A program made the position numbers and the translations under genes. Below are positions 36,234 through 44,682 of a DNA stretch of 64,000 nucleotides, in pieces (positions within the stretch are counted from its first letter, which is position 1; every line of letters begins with the position of its first letter). The notes beneath the pieces were generated by a model that saw only the letters and a program-made list of their open reading frames with translations, was not told where the DNA came from and made no database searches. This stretch comes from Prolixibacteraceae bacterium (GTDB taxonomy: Bacteria > Bacteroidota > Bacteroidia > Bacteroidales > Prolixibacteraceae), in the NCBI GenBank assembly GCA_019459485.1, contig JAIBEZ010000077.1, positions 18,278 through 82,277 on the forward strand, written 5' to 3'.

Positions 36234-36443
36234 TTATCCAACCAAAAAATCACCAATGTTCCCAATACTACTGCCTGTTCCCTTGTATAATTCGCTGTAC
36301 TTGCATCGGGTACAGGTTATCACTGTAAACTTTCTGTTCTGAATATCGAAGAATCTGGAAAAGCCATTCCCGGTTGTACGAATTACATCGGTTTCTGCCT
36401 GAGTGTTTCCACATTTTGGGCAATGATACTTTGTGTGTTGCAT
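36234..36443 (-). CDS. Small zinc-ribbon protein
   Basis: A 69-residue protein with two CxxC pairs: 'YHCPKCGNTQAE' and 'ITCTRCKYSELY', spaced as in zinc ribbons. The 'FFDIQNRKFTVITCTRC' segment matches the pattern of small nucleic-acid-binding zinc-ribbon proteins (COG3478-like). The start at 36443 is the ATG next to the first CxxC; a TTG 10 codons upstream is possible but weak. Role unknown. It stands alone between the PPi-PFK gene and the SPFH operon. Confidence 0.75.
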   Translation of the reverse strand: MQHTKYHCPKCGNTQAETDVIRTTGNGFSRFFDIQNRKFTVITCTRCKYSELYKGTGSSIGNIGDFLVG

Positions 36444-36536
36444 GGCGATGAAAATTTTAAGTAAATAGTTCAATATTGTTTTGTCGCAATTGTTTTAATT
36501 GTTGTCGGAATGCCAGTTGCCAGTTGTTTTTCTGGA

Positions 36537-36737
36537 TTACTGAGACTGATCACCGGATTCCTCTTCCGACTCTTCCTCTGTTGTTTTTGCTACCGTTCGC
36601 CGGGCATCCCGAAGTGCCTTGGCGATAATCCATTCAATTTGTCCGTTTGCACTGCGGAATTCCTGTGCCGCCCACTTTTCAAGGGCATCATATACATCAG
36701 GATCAATGCGCAACACAAATGATTTTTTCTTTGCCAT
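36537..36737 (-). CDS. Arc-like ribbon-helix-helix protein
   Basis: A 66-residue protein: 'KKKSFVLRIDPDVYDALEKW' is the beta strand and first helix of a ribbon-helix-helix fold, followed by 'AAQEFRSANGQIEWIIAKAL' (second helix) and an acidic tail. Proteins of this form are often annotated as Arc or HicB-like, but no toxin gene is adjacent. It is the last of four co-directional genes with SPFH, PH-like and hydrolase genes upstream (66-bp gap), a gene order I recall from other bacteria. The ATG at 36737 is chosen over one eight codons upstream because it starts the conserved strand. Confidence 0.78.
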   Translation of the reverse strand: MAKKKSFVLRIDPDVYDALEKWAAQEFRSANGQIEWIIAKALRDARRTVAKTTEEESEEESGDQSQ

Positions 36738-36803
36738 AACTTTTCCTTTCCTCTTAATCAATCTAAAATCATTACGAACAAAAACCGCATTCGAAAAATG
36801 GTC

Positions 36804-38207
36804 TTACATGGTTTGAATTTGAATCCATTTTAAAATCTCTGTCAGAGCTATTGGAGAAAAAGTCTGCTCAATAGCTGCGTATTCTGCAGGTGAACCAGTT
36901 TTACAATCCTGAAACAAGTGATTTAAATTAGGAAGTTCGATTGTAGTAACTTTTTTATTTCCTCCTTTTGCCAACGCGTTCTTAATAGCTTCTAAATTCT
37001 CCTTGGGTGGAACCTGCAGGTCTTTTTCGCCATTGATTGCCAATACCGGGCATTTTACTTTTTCCAAAGCAATGGCCGGATTGTATTTTATAAAATAGAA
37101 CATCCAGGGGTTCGCAATTTGATCAACCTGTAATTTTACAAAATCATCTTCACTCATACTTTCAGGCTTTTGAGCATTTGGATTGTCTTTCAATGCCTGT
37201 TTGAGATAACTTATCATATCAGTTTTTAATTGTTCCAGACTTGTTGACTTTGACACAATTTCAAAAACATCAATATTGGTCGTTTTAACTTTTTGTAAAT
37301 CAGCATCACTTATACCAGAAGCTTTTCCAATTAATTCCTGCTGCAATAAAAGCAACTGATCACCAGGAATCCCGGTTCCAGCCAACAGCACAATAAAAGC
37401 AATATCTTTAGAATTGTCTGCAACCATTGGCGCTATTATTCCTCCCTCGCTGTGTCCGATTAAACCGATTTTTGTTTTATTTATTTCCTCTCTTGTTTTC
37501 AAAAAGTCAACACCCGCTTCAACATCTGATGCAAAATCTACGCTTGTTGCAGTTTTAAAGTCTCCTTTTGAAGCCGCGGTTCCCCTATCGTCGAAACGTA
37601 AAACCGCTATACCGTTTTTTGTCAGGAAGTCTGATAAAACAAGGAAAGGTTTGTGTCCCATTAGCTCTTCATCTCTATTCTGAGGACCACTTCCTGTAAT
37701 TAGAACGACAGCCGGAAAACTACCTTCCTTTGATGGTAATGTTAAAGTTCCGGCCAATTGGATTCCTGCTTTTACATTTTCAAAAGTGACTTCTTCTTCG
37801 TAATAGGAATATGGTTTTTTAGGTTCCTGCGGTCGGACAGGTTTTTCCTTTTCAACCATTTCTTTGGAAAGGTTCAATGGGAATGACATACCACTCTGTT
37901 TGAAATCACCCACAATGACATTGTCTTTATCCAAAGTGCCTTGATATTCGACACCTAAATTGGCAACTGCCAATTTTAATATTTGGTTTTCGAAGCTCGT
38001 AGAAGTAACCGGGATGCCTTTTGCACCCTGGTCGGGACTATCCATTGTTGAGCTGAGTCCGGTATCCGTTTTACTGATATTAAATACTATTCGTAATTGT
38101 GTCCCCTGAACTTTTAGGATTCCGTTCCATTGACCTGTAATATTTTGACCGAATAACATATTGGAAATCAGAATTCCAATTGCAAAAATGATTGATTGCA
38201 TTTTCAT
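36804..38207 (-). CDS. Exported alpha/beta-hydrolase (S33-like esterase/peptidase)
   Basis: A 467-residue exported protein: signal peptide (residues 1-20, ending 'NMLFGQ'), an N-terminal domain of about 100 residues ('TGQWNGILKVQGTQLRIVF') found before many exported hydrolases, then an alpha/beta-hydrolase with oxyanion motif 'LITGSGPQNRDEE', the nucleophile in 'GLIGHSEGGIIAPM', the acid in 'INGEKDLQVPP' and the His in 'LPNLNHLFQ'. Substrate unknown. It lies 1 bp after the PH-like gene, so it is part of the SPFH operon. Confidence 0.85.
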   Translation of the reverse strand: MKMQSIIFAIGILISNMLFGQNITGQWNGILKVQGTQLRIVFNISKTDTGLSSTMDSPDQGAKGIPVTSTSFENQILKLAVANLGVEYQGTLDKDNVIVGDFKQSGMSFPLNLSKEMVEKEKPVRPQEPKKPYSYYEEEVTFENVKAGIQLAGTLTLPSKEGSFPAVVLITGSGPQNRDEELMGHKPFLVLSDFLTKNGIAVLRFDDRGTAASKGDFKTATSVDFASDVEAGVDFLKTREEINKTKIGLIGHSEGGIIAPMVADNSKDIAFIVLLAGTGIPGDQLLLLQQELIGKASGISDADLQKVKTTNIDVFEIVSKSTSLEQLKTDMISYLKQALKDNPNAQKPESMSEDDFVKLQVDQIANPWMFYFIKYNPAIALEKVKCPVLAINGEKDLQVPPKENLEAIKNALAKGGNKKVTTIELPNLNHLFQDCKTGSPAEYAAIEQTFSPIALTEILKWIQIQTM

Positions 38208-38208
38208 T

Positions 38209-38751
38209 TTACTGGTATTTAATGTTTCCTGTTTTTGACTTCATCATTTCGTCCATGGCATAAATGATTGCCTGCGACCTTTGTGTACCAAATAAAACCT
38301 TTTTCCCGTTTGTCAGAAAAAGTTGAAGCCCTATATTACCGCTCACATTGAATGCCTTGCCTTTCTTTGATAAAAAACTGCCTTTGATTCCCCAGCCACC
38401 ATATTCCAAAATAGGTTTGTATTTCCGGATTTCATATCGTTGAATTTCTTCTTTTGAAATGATCCTGTTCTTATAAATCATTGGGAAGAACTTGTAATGA
38501 ATTCCATCCTGATCAATCCAAACTTCGAGTTTCATTAAAAAAAAGAACCAAATCATAAGTCCAAGAAAGAAGGGCAGAAAAATCATTACTCCGTTTGGTG
38601 CCGGACTATCGCCCACCTGAATACCCCTTACAGTTTGCTGATAGAGTGTATAAATAGTCGTAACCATCACCGGAACCGTTGAGGCCAGTATCAGTACAAT
38701 CCACCACCATTGTCTGAATTGCTGCGTTTCCTTAAACAGAACTTTATTCAT
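38209..38751 (-). CDS. Membrane protein with PH-like cytoplasmic part
   Basis: Not recognised as a named family. Two membrane segments are clear (residues 15-37 'WWWIVLILASTVPVMVTTIY' and 52-73 'MIFLPFFLGLMIWFFFLM'), followed by about 105 residues of alternating beta pattern ('LEVWIDQDGIHYKFFPM', 'RYEIRKYKPILEYGGWG', 'FLTNGKKVLFGTQR') typical of bacterial PH-like domains. It lies between the SPFH and hydrolase genes with 1-bp gaps, implying translational coupling and a shared membrane task. Confidence 0.65.
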   Translation of the reverse strand: MNKVLFKETQQFRQWWWIVLILASTVPVMVTTIYTLYQQTVRGIQVGDSPAPNGVMIFLPFFLGLMIWFFFLMKLEVWIDQDGIHYKFFPMIYKNRIISKEEIQRYEIRKYKPILEYGGWGIKGSFLSKKGKAFNVSGNIGLQLFLTNGKKVLFGTQRSQAIIYAMDEMMKSKTGNIKYQ

Positions 38752-38752
38752 C

Positions 38753-39601
38753 TTACTGATAAAGTGTGCCGGTGTTTACAACTGGCGTTGCTTCCTTGTC
38801 GCCGCACAATACAACCAAAAGATTACTCACCATGGTTGCTTTCTTGTCTTCATCAAGAGTTACAATGTCACGTTTGCTCAATTCTGCCAAAGCCATTTCA
38901 ACCATGCTGACAGCGCCTTCAACAATTTTAAACCTGGCAGCCACAATAGCAGTGGCCTGTTGTCGTTTCAACATTGCCTGGGCAATTTCCTGTGCATAAG
39001 CGATGTAATTAATGCGGGCTTCAATCACATGAATTCCGGCAATGTCCAATCGTTCGCGAATTTCATTTTCAAGTTCGTGGTTTACCTCCTCGCCCCCATC
39101 ACGAAGCGTTATTTTAGCATGATCATCTTCAATGTTGTCATACGGATACAAACCTGCCAGTTTGCGCAAAGCAGCCTCACTTTGCACAACTACGAAATGC
39201 TCGTATTCGTCTACTCCAAAAGCAGCCCTGTAAGTTTCTTCCACTTTCCAGACCAAAACGAGGCCGATCATAATCGGGTTTCCCAACTTATCATTCACTT
39301 TTATAGGTTCGCTGTTAAAATTGCGAGCCCGAAGTGAAAATTTCTTTTTAGCGAAGAAAGGATTGACCCATAAAAAGCCATTGTCTTTAATAGTTCCTTT
39401 ATAAGCGCCAAACAGCACCAGCACATAGCTTTGATTAGGATCGACAGCCAAAAATCCAGGCGCAAGGATCACAAACATTACAATTAATACCAACGATGGG
39501 ATGATAAATCCGTTGATAAATCCGGCAATAGCCATTGCAAGAAAAACTACTTCGAGCAAAAGGAACAAATAACCGGAACGCGCAGTAAATGACTTTTCCA
39601 T
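38753..39601 (-). CDS. SPFH (band 7) domain protein
   Basis: A 282-residue flotillin/stomatin-like protein. Two hydrophobic segments at the N-terminus (about residues 8-52) anchor it; the SPFH domain follows ('NPFFAKKKFSLRARNFNSEP', 'IRERLDIAGIHVIEARINY', 'AQEIAQAMLKRQQATAIVAA'). Such proteins build membrane microdomains and often partner with proteases or hydrolases. It heads a tight operon: PH-like membrane protein, exported hydrolase, ribbon-helix-helix protein. The promoter at 39642-39673 fits. Confidence 0.88.
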   Translation of the reverse strand: MEKSFTARSGYLFLLLEVVFLAMAIAGFINGFIIPSLVLIVMFVILAPGFLAVDPNQSYVLVLFGAYKGTIKDNGFLWVNPFFAKKKFSLRARNFNSEPIKVNDKLGNPIMIGLVLVWKVEETYRAAFGVDEYEHFVVVQSEAALRKLAGLYPYDNIEDDHAKITLRDGGEEVNHELENEIRERLDIAGIHVIEARINYIAYAQEIAQAMLKRQQATAIVAARFKIVEGAVSMVEMALAELSKRDIVTLDEDKKATMVSNLLVVLCGDKEATPVVNTGTLYQ

Positions 39602-39641
39602 AGTATTACATTTAAGTTGATTTGATATTAAAACGATATCA

Positions 39642-39673
39642 CAAACTTAAATAAAAAAAAGCATCTCTTGCAA
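39642..39673 (-). promoter_or_regulatory. Promoter of the SPFH operon
   Basis: Minus strand: TTG (39673-39671), 21 bases, TAAGTTTG (39649-39642). The -33 element lies inside the hairpin of the upstream terminator, so the two signals share sequence. Confidence 0.6.
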
Positions 39674-39681
39674 GATGCTTT
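39651..39681 (-). terminator. Terminator of the sigma-factor operon
   Basis: AAAGCATCT (39658-39666) pairs with AGATGCTTT (39673-39681) over six bases; on the minus strand eight or more T follow. It ends the ECF sigma/78-residue gene transcript. Confidence 0.8.
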
Positions 39682-39698
39682 GTAACATTTTTTCAGGC

Positions 39699-39929
39699 TC
39701 AATTCAAACTCAATTCAATATCACCGTTTGTCTTTGATTGAAGAACCTCGTATTGCGATGCAAAGTTTAAAATCGCATCAATACTGCGTGCAGAAGGTTC
39801 AAATTCAATTTGATCTATGTACAGGTTGTAATCTTCAGAATCACAGTCAGGAAATTGAAATTGTTCAGTTTCCTTATTCCCGGCTTGATAAGAATTGATC
39901 AAAAATTTAAAGGTAGAGAATTTACTCAT
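39699..39929 (-). CDS. Small acidic protein after the sigma factor gene
   Basis: A 76-residue acidic protein without signal peptide or membrane segment; not recognised as a named family. The C-terminal part ('SARSIDAILNFASQYEVLQ', then 'GDIELSLN') may form a helix and a strand. It lies 70 bp after the ECF sigma gene on the same strand and before a shared terminator, so it is probably co-transcribed. It is too short and lacks a zinc or membrane motif to be a classical anti-sigma factor. The start at 39929 is the second Met; 39935 is equally possible. Confidence 0.6.
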   Translation of the reverse strand: MSKFSTFKFLINSYQAGNKETEQFQFPDCDSEDYNLYIDQIEFEPSARSIDAILNFASQYEVLQSKTNGDIELSLN

Positions 39930-39999
39930 AGGCATTATTTCCGAAATATTGGTTATGGAGAAATAACGCCAACAAATTAATAATATTGTAACAACACGA

Positions 40000-40593
40000 T
40001 TAATTTTTTGTCAGGCACAAATTTTTCTTCTCAATCATTTTCCGAAGATTAATCAATGCATACCGCATACGTCCCAAAGCCGTATTAATACTGACATCAG
40101 TCAGATCGGCGATTTCCTTAAAACTAAGCCCCTGGAAATGGCGCATCATGATTACCTGTCGCTGATCGTCTGGCAATTCCTCGATCAGGAGGCGCACATC
40201 ACTGGTAATTTGTTCATAAACCAGCTTGTCCTCAATATTCTCTTCCGAATATTTTGGTGAATTGAAAAGATCGATGCTGGAATCATCGTTTGACGTTGTG
40301 CTTAGTAATTTTTCTTTTCTGAAATGATCGATGATCAGATTGTGGGAAATACGAAGCACCCAGGAAATGAATTTACCATTCTCCGTATATTTTCCGGTTT
40401 TCAACGATCGGATTACTTTAATAAAAGTATCCTGAAAAATATCTTCGGCAAGATGATGGTTCTTTACAATGAGTACGATGTAGGTAAAAACTCTCTTTTT
40501 ATGGCGGTTAATAAGGAGTTCAATTGCAGCCTGGTCGCCATCAACGAATTGTTTTACGAGCGAATTATCGCTCAGATCTTCTGTTCTGAACAT
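40000..40593 (-). CDS. ECF-type RNA polymerase sigma factor
   Basis: A 197-residue sigma-70 of the extracytoplasmic-function group. Region 2 ('LINRHKKRVFTYIVLIVKN', 'AEDIFQDTFIKVIRSL', 'WVLRISHNLIIDHFRKEK') binds the -10 element and region 4 ('LPDDQRQVIMMRHFQGLSF', 'KEIADLTDVSINTALGRMR') has the helix-turn-helix. No transmembrane anti-sigma gene is next to it, unlike many Bacteroidota ECF loci; a small acidic protein is encoded downstream. Targets unknown. It is divergent from uvrA. Confidence 0.9.
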   Translation of the reverse strand: MFRTEDLSDNSLVKQFVDGDQAAIELLINRHKKRVFTYIVLIVKNHHLAEDIFQDTFIKVIRSLKTGKYTENGKFISWVLRISHNLIIDHFRKEKLLSTTSNDDSSIDLFNSPKYSEENIEDKLVYEQITSDVRLLIEELPDDQRQVIMMRHFQGLSFKEIADLTDVSINTALGRMRYALINLRKMIEKKNLCLTKN

Positions 40594-40663
40594 TACTCTA
40601 AATTATTATGTGACTGTTTGTTTCAGTAATTAAAGAGTATAGTTCTGTCGATAGGCTGCCTTT

Positions 40664-40696
40664 TTTGAATTAGAGTTAAACAATTTACTAATTTTG
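40664..40696 (+). promoter_or_regulatory. uvrA promoter
   Basis: TTTG (40664-40667), 21 bases, TAATTTTG (40689-40696), a full match to the Bacteroidota consensus. The leader would be about 58 bases. No SOS box was recognised. Confidence 0.65.
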
Positions 40697-40761
40697 TGAT
40701 TGTAAAAATGAACCAATTATTTCAGAAAAACAAATTTTTTGCAAATATTATAACATAACGA

Positions 40762-43566
40762 ATGAGTTTACCTTCAAATAACACACCTTACATCCAAATA
40801 AAGGGTGCCAGGGTTCACAATCTTAAAAACATCGACCTTAAAATCCACCGAAATAAATTAATTGTAATCAGCGGATTGTCAGGTTCAGGAAAATCGTCGC
40901 TCGCCTTCGACACGCTTTATGCGGAAGGTCAGCGCAGGTATGTGGAAAGTTTATCATCGTATGCCCGTCAGTTTCTGGGACGGATCAACAAACCAGAAGT
41001 TGATTATATCAAAGGCATTCCTCCGGCTATCGCAATCGAACAAAAAGTGAATACGCGGAATCCACGCTCTACAGTTGGTACTTCAACCGAAATTTACGAT
41101 TACCTGAAACTTTTATTTGCCCGGATCGGACAAACGATCTCCCCTATTTCAGGAAAAGAAGTCAAACAGCACCATGTGAGCGATGTCACCAACTTCATCC
41201 AATCCTTTCCTGAAAATACACGCTTCATGATCGGTTCTCCATTGAAAATGAAAAATGGCCGGACGATGCTTCAGGAAGCAGAATTATTGCTGCAACAAGG
41301 TTTTTCCCGGCTTGAGATTGACAATGAAATCCTGAAAATTGATGAACTTCTGAAAGAAAACAAAGAGGTTAAATGCGGAGAATCAGCCTGTAACATTGTA
41401 ATTGACAGGGCTACCGTATCAAATGAGGAAGACAATCTGAGCCGGATTGCCGATTCGGTACAAACGGCATTTTTTGAAGGGCGTGGCGAATGTGTGGTTA
41501 AAATTTATGCCGGAACAGAAGTCAAAGAAGAACATTTCTCGAACCTTTTTGAAGCCGACGGAATCGAATTTGAAGAGCCATCTGTACACATGTTCAGCTT
41601 TAACAATCCGTTGGGAGCCTGCAAAACCTGCGAGGGATACGGAAAAGTAATCGGCATTGATGAAGATCTGGTAATTCCGAACAAATCGCTGTCCGTATAT
41701 CAGGAGGCAGTGGCCTGTTGGAAGGGTGACAAAATGAAAGAATGGAAAGACGAGCTCGTCAATTCCGCCGAAAAATTCAACTTCCCGATTCACAAGCCTT
41801 TTTACGATTTAAGTGATGAACAGAGAAATCTGCTATGGGCCGGGAACAAGTATTTTCAGGGGCTGAACCAATTCTTCAAGATGCTCGAAGAAAATACCTA
41901 TAAAATACAATACCGCGTAATGCTTTCGAGATACAGGGGAAAAACCAACTGCCCGGATTGCCTAGGCACACGACTTAAAAAAGAAGCCGGTTATGTAAAA
42001 GTCGGAGGAATATCAATTCAGGATCTGGTTTTACTTCCTATTAATGAACTGACAGTTTTCTTTGCTAACCTGAAGCTTACTGAATACGAAACCAAGGTTG
42101 CAGAACGCATTCTGACCGAAATTAACAATCGCCTTGATTTTCTGAATGATGTTGGTCTGGGTTATCTTTCCCTGAATCGGCTTTCTTCTACCTTGTCGGG
42201 AGGTGAATCGCAGCGAATCAACCTGGCAACTTCGCTGGGTAGCAGTCTTGTAGGTTCGATGTATATTTTAGACGAGCCCAGCATCGGACTGCACTCACGA
42301 GATACGGAGCGGTTGATACGCGTTTTGCGTAAATTGCAAAAACTTGGCAATACGGTTTTGGTGGTAGAACATGACGAAGAAATCATCCGGTCGGCAGATG
42401 AAATCATTGATATCGGTCCGTTGGCAGGACGATTGGGCGGAGAAGTTGTTTTTCAGGGAACGCACGAGGACCTTGAAAGTTCCTCAGAAAGTATGACGGC
42501 CAAATACCTGACAGGAAGAGAAAAAATAGAAATACCGCTGACCCGGAGAAAATGGAACAATTACATTGAAATAACCGGCGCCCGCGAAAACAATCTAAAA
42601 AATGTAACCGTAAAGTTCCCGCTCAATACAATCTGTGTAGTCACCGGTGTAAGTGGTTCCGGAAAATCATCGCTTGTTTCTAAAGTTCTATATCCGGCGC
42701 TTGCCAAGATGTTTGGCGGATTCAGTGAAAAAACCGGACAACACGACCAAATCAGGGGCGACATTAACCTGATTACTTCCATCGAATTTGTTGACCAGAA
42801 CCCGATCGGCAAATCGTCGCGTTCAAACCCGGTTACTTACCTGAAAGTTTACGATGAAATCCGCAAATTGTACTCCGAACTGCAAAGTTCAAAATTCAAC
42901 GGATTCAAGCCCTCACATTTTTCGTTTAATATTGAAGGTGGAAGATGCGAAGAATGCCAGGGAGAAGGAGAAATTACTGTCGAAATGCAGTTCATGGCCG
43001 ATGTTCACCTTGTCTGTGAAAGCTGTAAAGGGAAAAGATTCAGGGATGAAATTCTTGAAATTACCTTTGAAGGGAAAAATATCTTCGATATACTGGATTT
43101 AACTGTCAACGAAGCGATTGATTTCTTTGGAAGTCAAAAATCCACTTCAGCAAAAAAAATCGCACGGCTGTTGAAACCACTTCAGGATGTAGGTTTGGGA
43201 TATGTAAAGCTCGGACAATCATCGAGTACATTGTCGGGTGGTGAAAGCCAACGGATCAAACTTGCGTCATTCCTTGCCAAAGAAAAAGGAAGCCCTTCCC
43301 TGTTCATTTTCGATGAACCAACCACCGGCCTGCATTTTCACGACATTCGCAAACTGCTCGATTCATTCAATGCGCTGATTGCCAGGGGACACAGCATTAT
43401 CATTATTGAGCACAACCTGGACGTAATAAAATGTGCCGATTGGGTGATTGACATAGGGCCCGAAGGAGGAAAAGATGGCGGAAGGATTATTTTTGAAGGT
43501 AAACCCGAAGATATGGTGAACATTCAAGAATCATATACCGGCGCAGCATTGAAGGAGAAATTGTAA
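40762..43566 (+). CDS. uvrA: Excinuclease ABC subunit A
   Basis: UvrA finds DNA damage and loads UvrB in nucleotide excision repair. Two ABC ATPase halves are seen: Walker A '[15 protein letters not shown]' and '[14 protein letters not shown]', and signature 'LSGGESQRI' in both halves, each followed by a Walker B ('[10 protein letters not shown]', '[10 protein letters not shown]'). Zinc-binding Cys pairs occur in '[10 protein letters not shown]'/'TNCPDCLG' and 'CEECQGEGE'/'VCESCKGK'. At 934 residues it is of normal length. The start is the first ATG of a well-supported frame. The stop is followed directly by a repeat array. Confidence 0.96.
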   Translation: MSLPSNNTPYIQIKGARVHNLKNIDLKIHRNKLIVISGLSGSGKSSLAFDTLYAEGQRRYVESLSSYARQFLGRINKPEVDYIKGIPPAIAIEQKVNTRNPRSTVGTSTEIYDYLKLLFARIGQTISPISGKEVKQHHVSDVTNFIQSFPENTRFMIGSPLKMKNGRTMLQEAELLLQQGFSRLEIDNEILKIDELLKENKEVKCGESACNIVIDRATVSNEEDNLSRIADSVQTAFFEGRGECVVKIYAGTEVKEEHFSNLFEADGIEFEEPSVHMFSFNNPLGACKTCEGYGKVIGIDEDLVIPNKSLSVYQEAVACWKGDKMKEWKDELVNSAEKFNFPIHKPFYDLSDEQRNLLWAGNKYFQGLNQFFKMLEENTYKIQYRVMLSRYRGKTNCPDCLGTRLKKEAGYVKVGGISIQDLVLLPINELTVFFANLKLTEYETKVAERILTEINNRLDFLNDVGLGYLSLNRLSSTLSGGESQRINLATSLGSSLVGSMYILDEPSIGLHSRDTERLIRVLRKLQKLGNTVLVVEHDEEIIRSADEIIDIGPLAGRLGGEVVFQGTHEDLESSSESMTAKYLTGREKIEIPLTRRKWNNYIEITGARENNLKNVTVKFPLNTICVVTGVSGSGKSSLVSKVLYPALAKMFGGFSEKTGQHDQIRGDINLITSIEFVDQNPIGKSSRSNPVTYLKVYDEIRKLYSELQSSKFNGFKPSHFSFNIEGGRCEECQGEGEITVEMQFMADVHLVCESCKGKRFRDEILEITFEGKNIFDILDLTVNEAIDFFGSQKSTSAKKIARLLKPLQDVGLGYVKLGQSSSTLSGGESQRIKLASFLAKEKGSPSLFIFDEPTTGLHFHDIRKLLDSFNALIARGHSIIIIEHNLDVIKCADWVIDIGPEGGKDGGRIIFEGKPEDMVNIQESYTGAALKEKL

Positions 43567-43605
43567 TTGCAGAGACTAGCCAATGAGGTAGAACAGGGCA
43601 ATGAG

Positions 43606-43634
43606 GTAGAGACAGGGCAGTGCCCTTTCTCTAC
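43606..43634. repeat. Left hairpin flanking the 105-bp array
   Basis: GTAGAGACAGGGCA (43606-43619) faces TGCCCTTTCTCTAC (43621-43634) with one mismatch. A better version of the same hairpin lies on the other side of the array at 44110-44138. Likely related copies of one dispersed hairpin. Confidence 0.75.
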
Positions 43635-43659
43635 AAACGAAACGACACAATACAAGCAC

Positions 43660-44095
43660 CCCGATGTTGAGGTGAAAATGAAACCAACCGGGGTTGCCGA
43701 CCTCAATGCCGGGGTCAAAATGAAACCCATCGAACAAAAAATGAAACCGATCAGGGTCGCGAACCCCGATGTTGAGGTGAAAATGAAACCAACCGGGGTC
43801 GCCGACCTCAATGCCGGGGTCAGAATGAAACCCATCGAACAAAAAATGAAACCGATCAGGGTCAAGAACCCCGATGTTGGGGTAGAAATGAAACCAACCG
43901 GGGTCACCGACCTCAATGCCGGGGTCAAAATGAAACCCATCGAACAAAAAATGAAACCAATCAGGGTCGGGAACCCCGATATCGGGGTGAAAATGAAACC
44001 AACCGGGGTCACCGACCTCAATGCGTTTGTAAAAATGAAACCCATCGAATAGAAACTGAAACCGATCAGGGTCGGGAACCCCGATGTTGGGGGTT
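43660..44095. repeat. 105-bp tandem repeat array (about 4.1 copies)
   Basis: The anchor GAAACCAACCGGGGT recurs at 43680, 43785, 43890 and 43995, exactly 105 bp apart, with a partial fifth unit to about 44095. Each unit contains ATGAAACC three times and GGGGT/ACCCC words that can pair. Since 105 is a multiple of three, no stop breaks the frames on either strand and long ORFs appear (161 codons plus, 173 and 210 codons minus). None has a convincing start, ribosome site or known family, so no gene is called. The array fills most of the gap between uvrA and rplS. Confidence 0.88.
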
Positions 44096-44109
44096 AAATG
44101 ATCGATAAC

Positions 44110-44138
44110 GTAGAGACAGGGCATTGCCCTGTCTCTAC
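44110..44138. repeat. Right hairpin flanking the 105-bp array
   Basis: GTAGAGACAGGGC (44110-44122) pairs perfectly with GCCCTGTCTCTAC (44126-44138) over a 3-base loop. It is the intact copy of the hairpin at 43606-43634 and precedes the rplS terminator. Confidence 0.8.
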
Positions 44139-44141
44139 AAA

Positions 44142-44179
44142 CAAAAAAAAAGAGGCTGGAACTTTCGATCCAACCTCTT
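44142..44179 (-). terminator. rplS terminator
   Basis: AAGAGGCTGGA (44150-44160) pairs with TCCAACCTCTT (44169-44179) with one mismatch; on the minus strand nine T follow. It ends the rplS transcript. Confidence 0.8.
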
Positions 44180-44200
44180 CGCAAAAAGAAAATATTTTTC

Positions 44201-44551
44201 TTATACACGTTTTTCTTTGATACGGGCTTTTTTGCCTGTAAGAGAACGTAAATAATACAATTTTGCCCTGCGGACGCTACCTTTTTTGTTCACTTCAATC
44301 AGGTCGATAAATGGTGAATAAAGAGGAAAAATCCTTTCAACACCAATACTTCCAGACATTTTGCGAACGGTAAACATTTTGGTAACTCCTTCACCTTTTA
44401 CCTGAATAACTACGCCACGGTAGTTCTGAATACGTTCTTTGCTACCTTCACGAATCTTGTAATGAACAGTGATTGTATCACCTGCTTTAAAAGACGCATG
44501 TTCTTTTGTTTCAACAGCAAACGCGTTTTGTGCTACTTTAATTAAATCCAT
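44201..44551 (-). CDS. rplS: 50S ribosomal protein L19
   Basis: L19 sits at the interface of the 50S and 30S subunits. The family is clear: '[20 protein letters not shown]', '[15 protein letters not shown]', '[19 protein letters not shown]' and '[19 protein letters not shown]'. The ATG at 44551 gives 116 residues; seven more codons upstream are open but the usual L19 N-terminus ('MDLIKVAQN') begins here. Unlike in Escherichia coli it is not next to trmD or rimM. A terminator follows; a consensus promoter precedes. Confidence 0.95.
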   Translation of the reverse strand: MDLIKVAQNAFAVETKEHASFKAGDTITVHYKIREGSKERIQNYRGVVIQVKGEGVTKMFTVRKMSGSIGVERIFPLYSPFIDLIEVNKKGSVRRAKLYYLRSLTGKKARIKEKRV

Positions 44552-44615
44552 TGCTATAAGTTTTAGTGGCAATATTACATCAAATCAATGAGTAAGAGAT
44601 TGCTGAAATGTGGCG

Positions 44616-44644
44616 CAAAAATAATAAAATTATTCGTTCCGCAA
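44616..44644 (-). promoter_or_regulatory. rplS promoter
   Basis: Minus strand: TTG (44644-44642), 18 bases, TATTTTTG (44623-44616). The leader of about 58 bases has no recognised riboregulator. Confidence 0.65.
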
Positions 44645-44682
44645 CTTGCATTCCCAACAAATTACATGGCGAACTGAAAAAA

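Noticed and set aside
36537..36737. Toxin-antitoxin antitoxin
   Set aside because: The ribbon-helix-helix protein has no toxin neighbour and follows the SPFH operon.
43660..44095. CRISPR array
   Set aside because: Units are direct tandem copies with no variable spacers; the 21-bp and 41-bp arrays also lack spacers, and no cas gene is present.
43524..44208. Long frames on both strands over the 105-bp array
   Set aside because: A stop-free unit of length divisible by three gives open frames on either strand; no start signals, and the minus frames run into uvrA or the rplS terminator.
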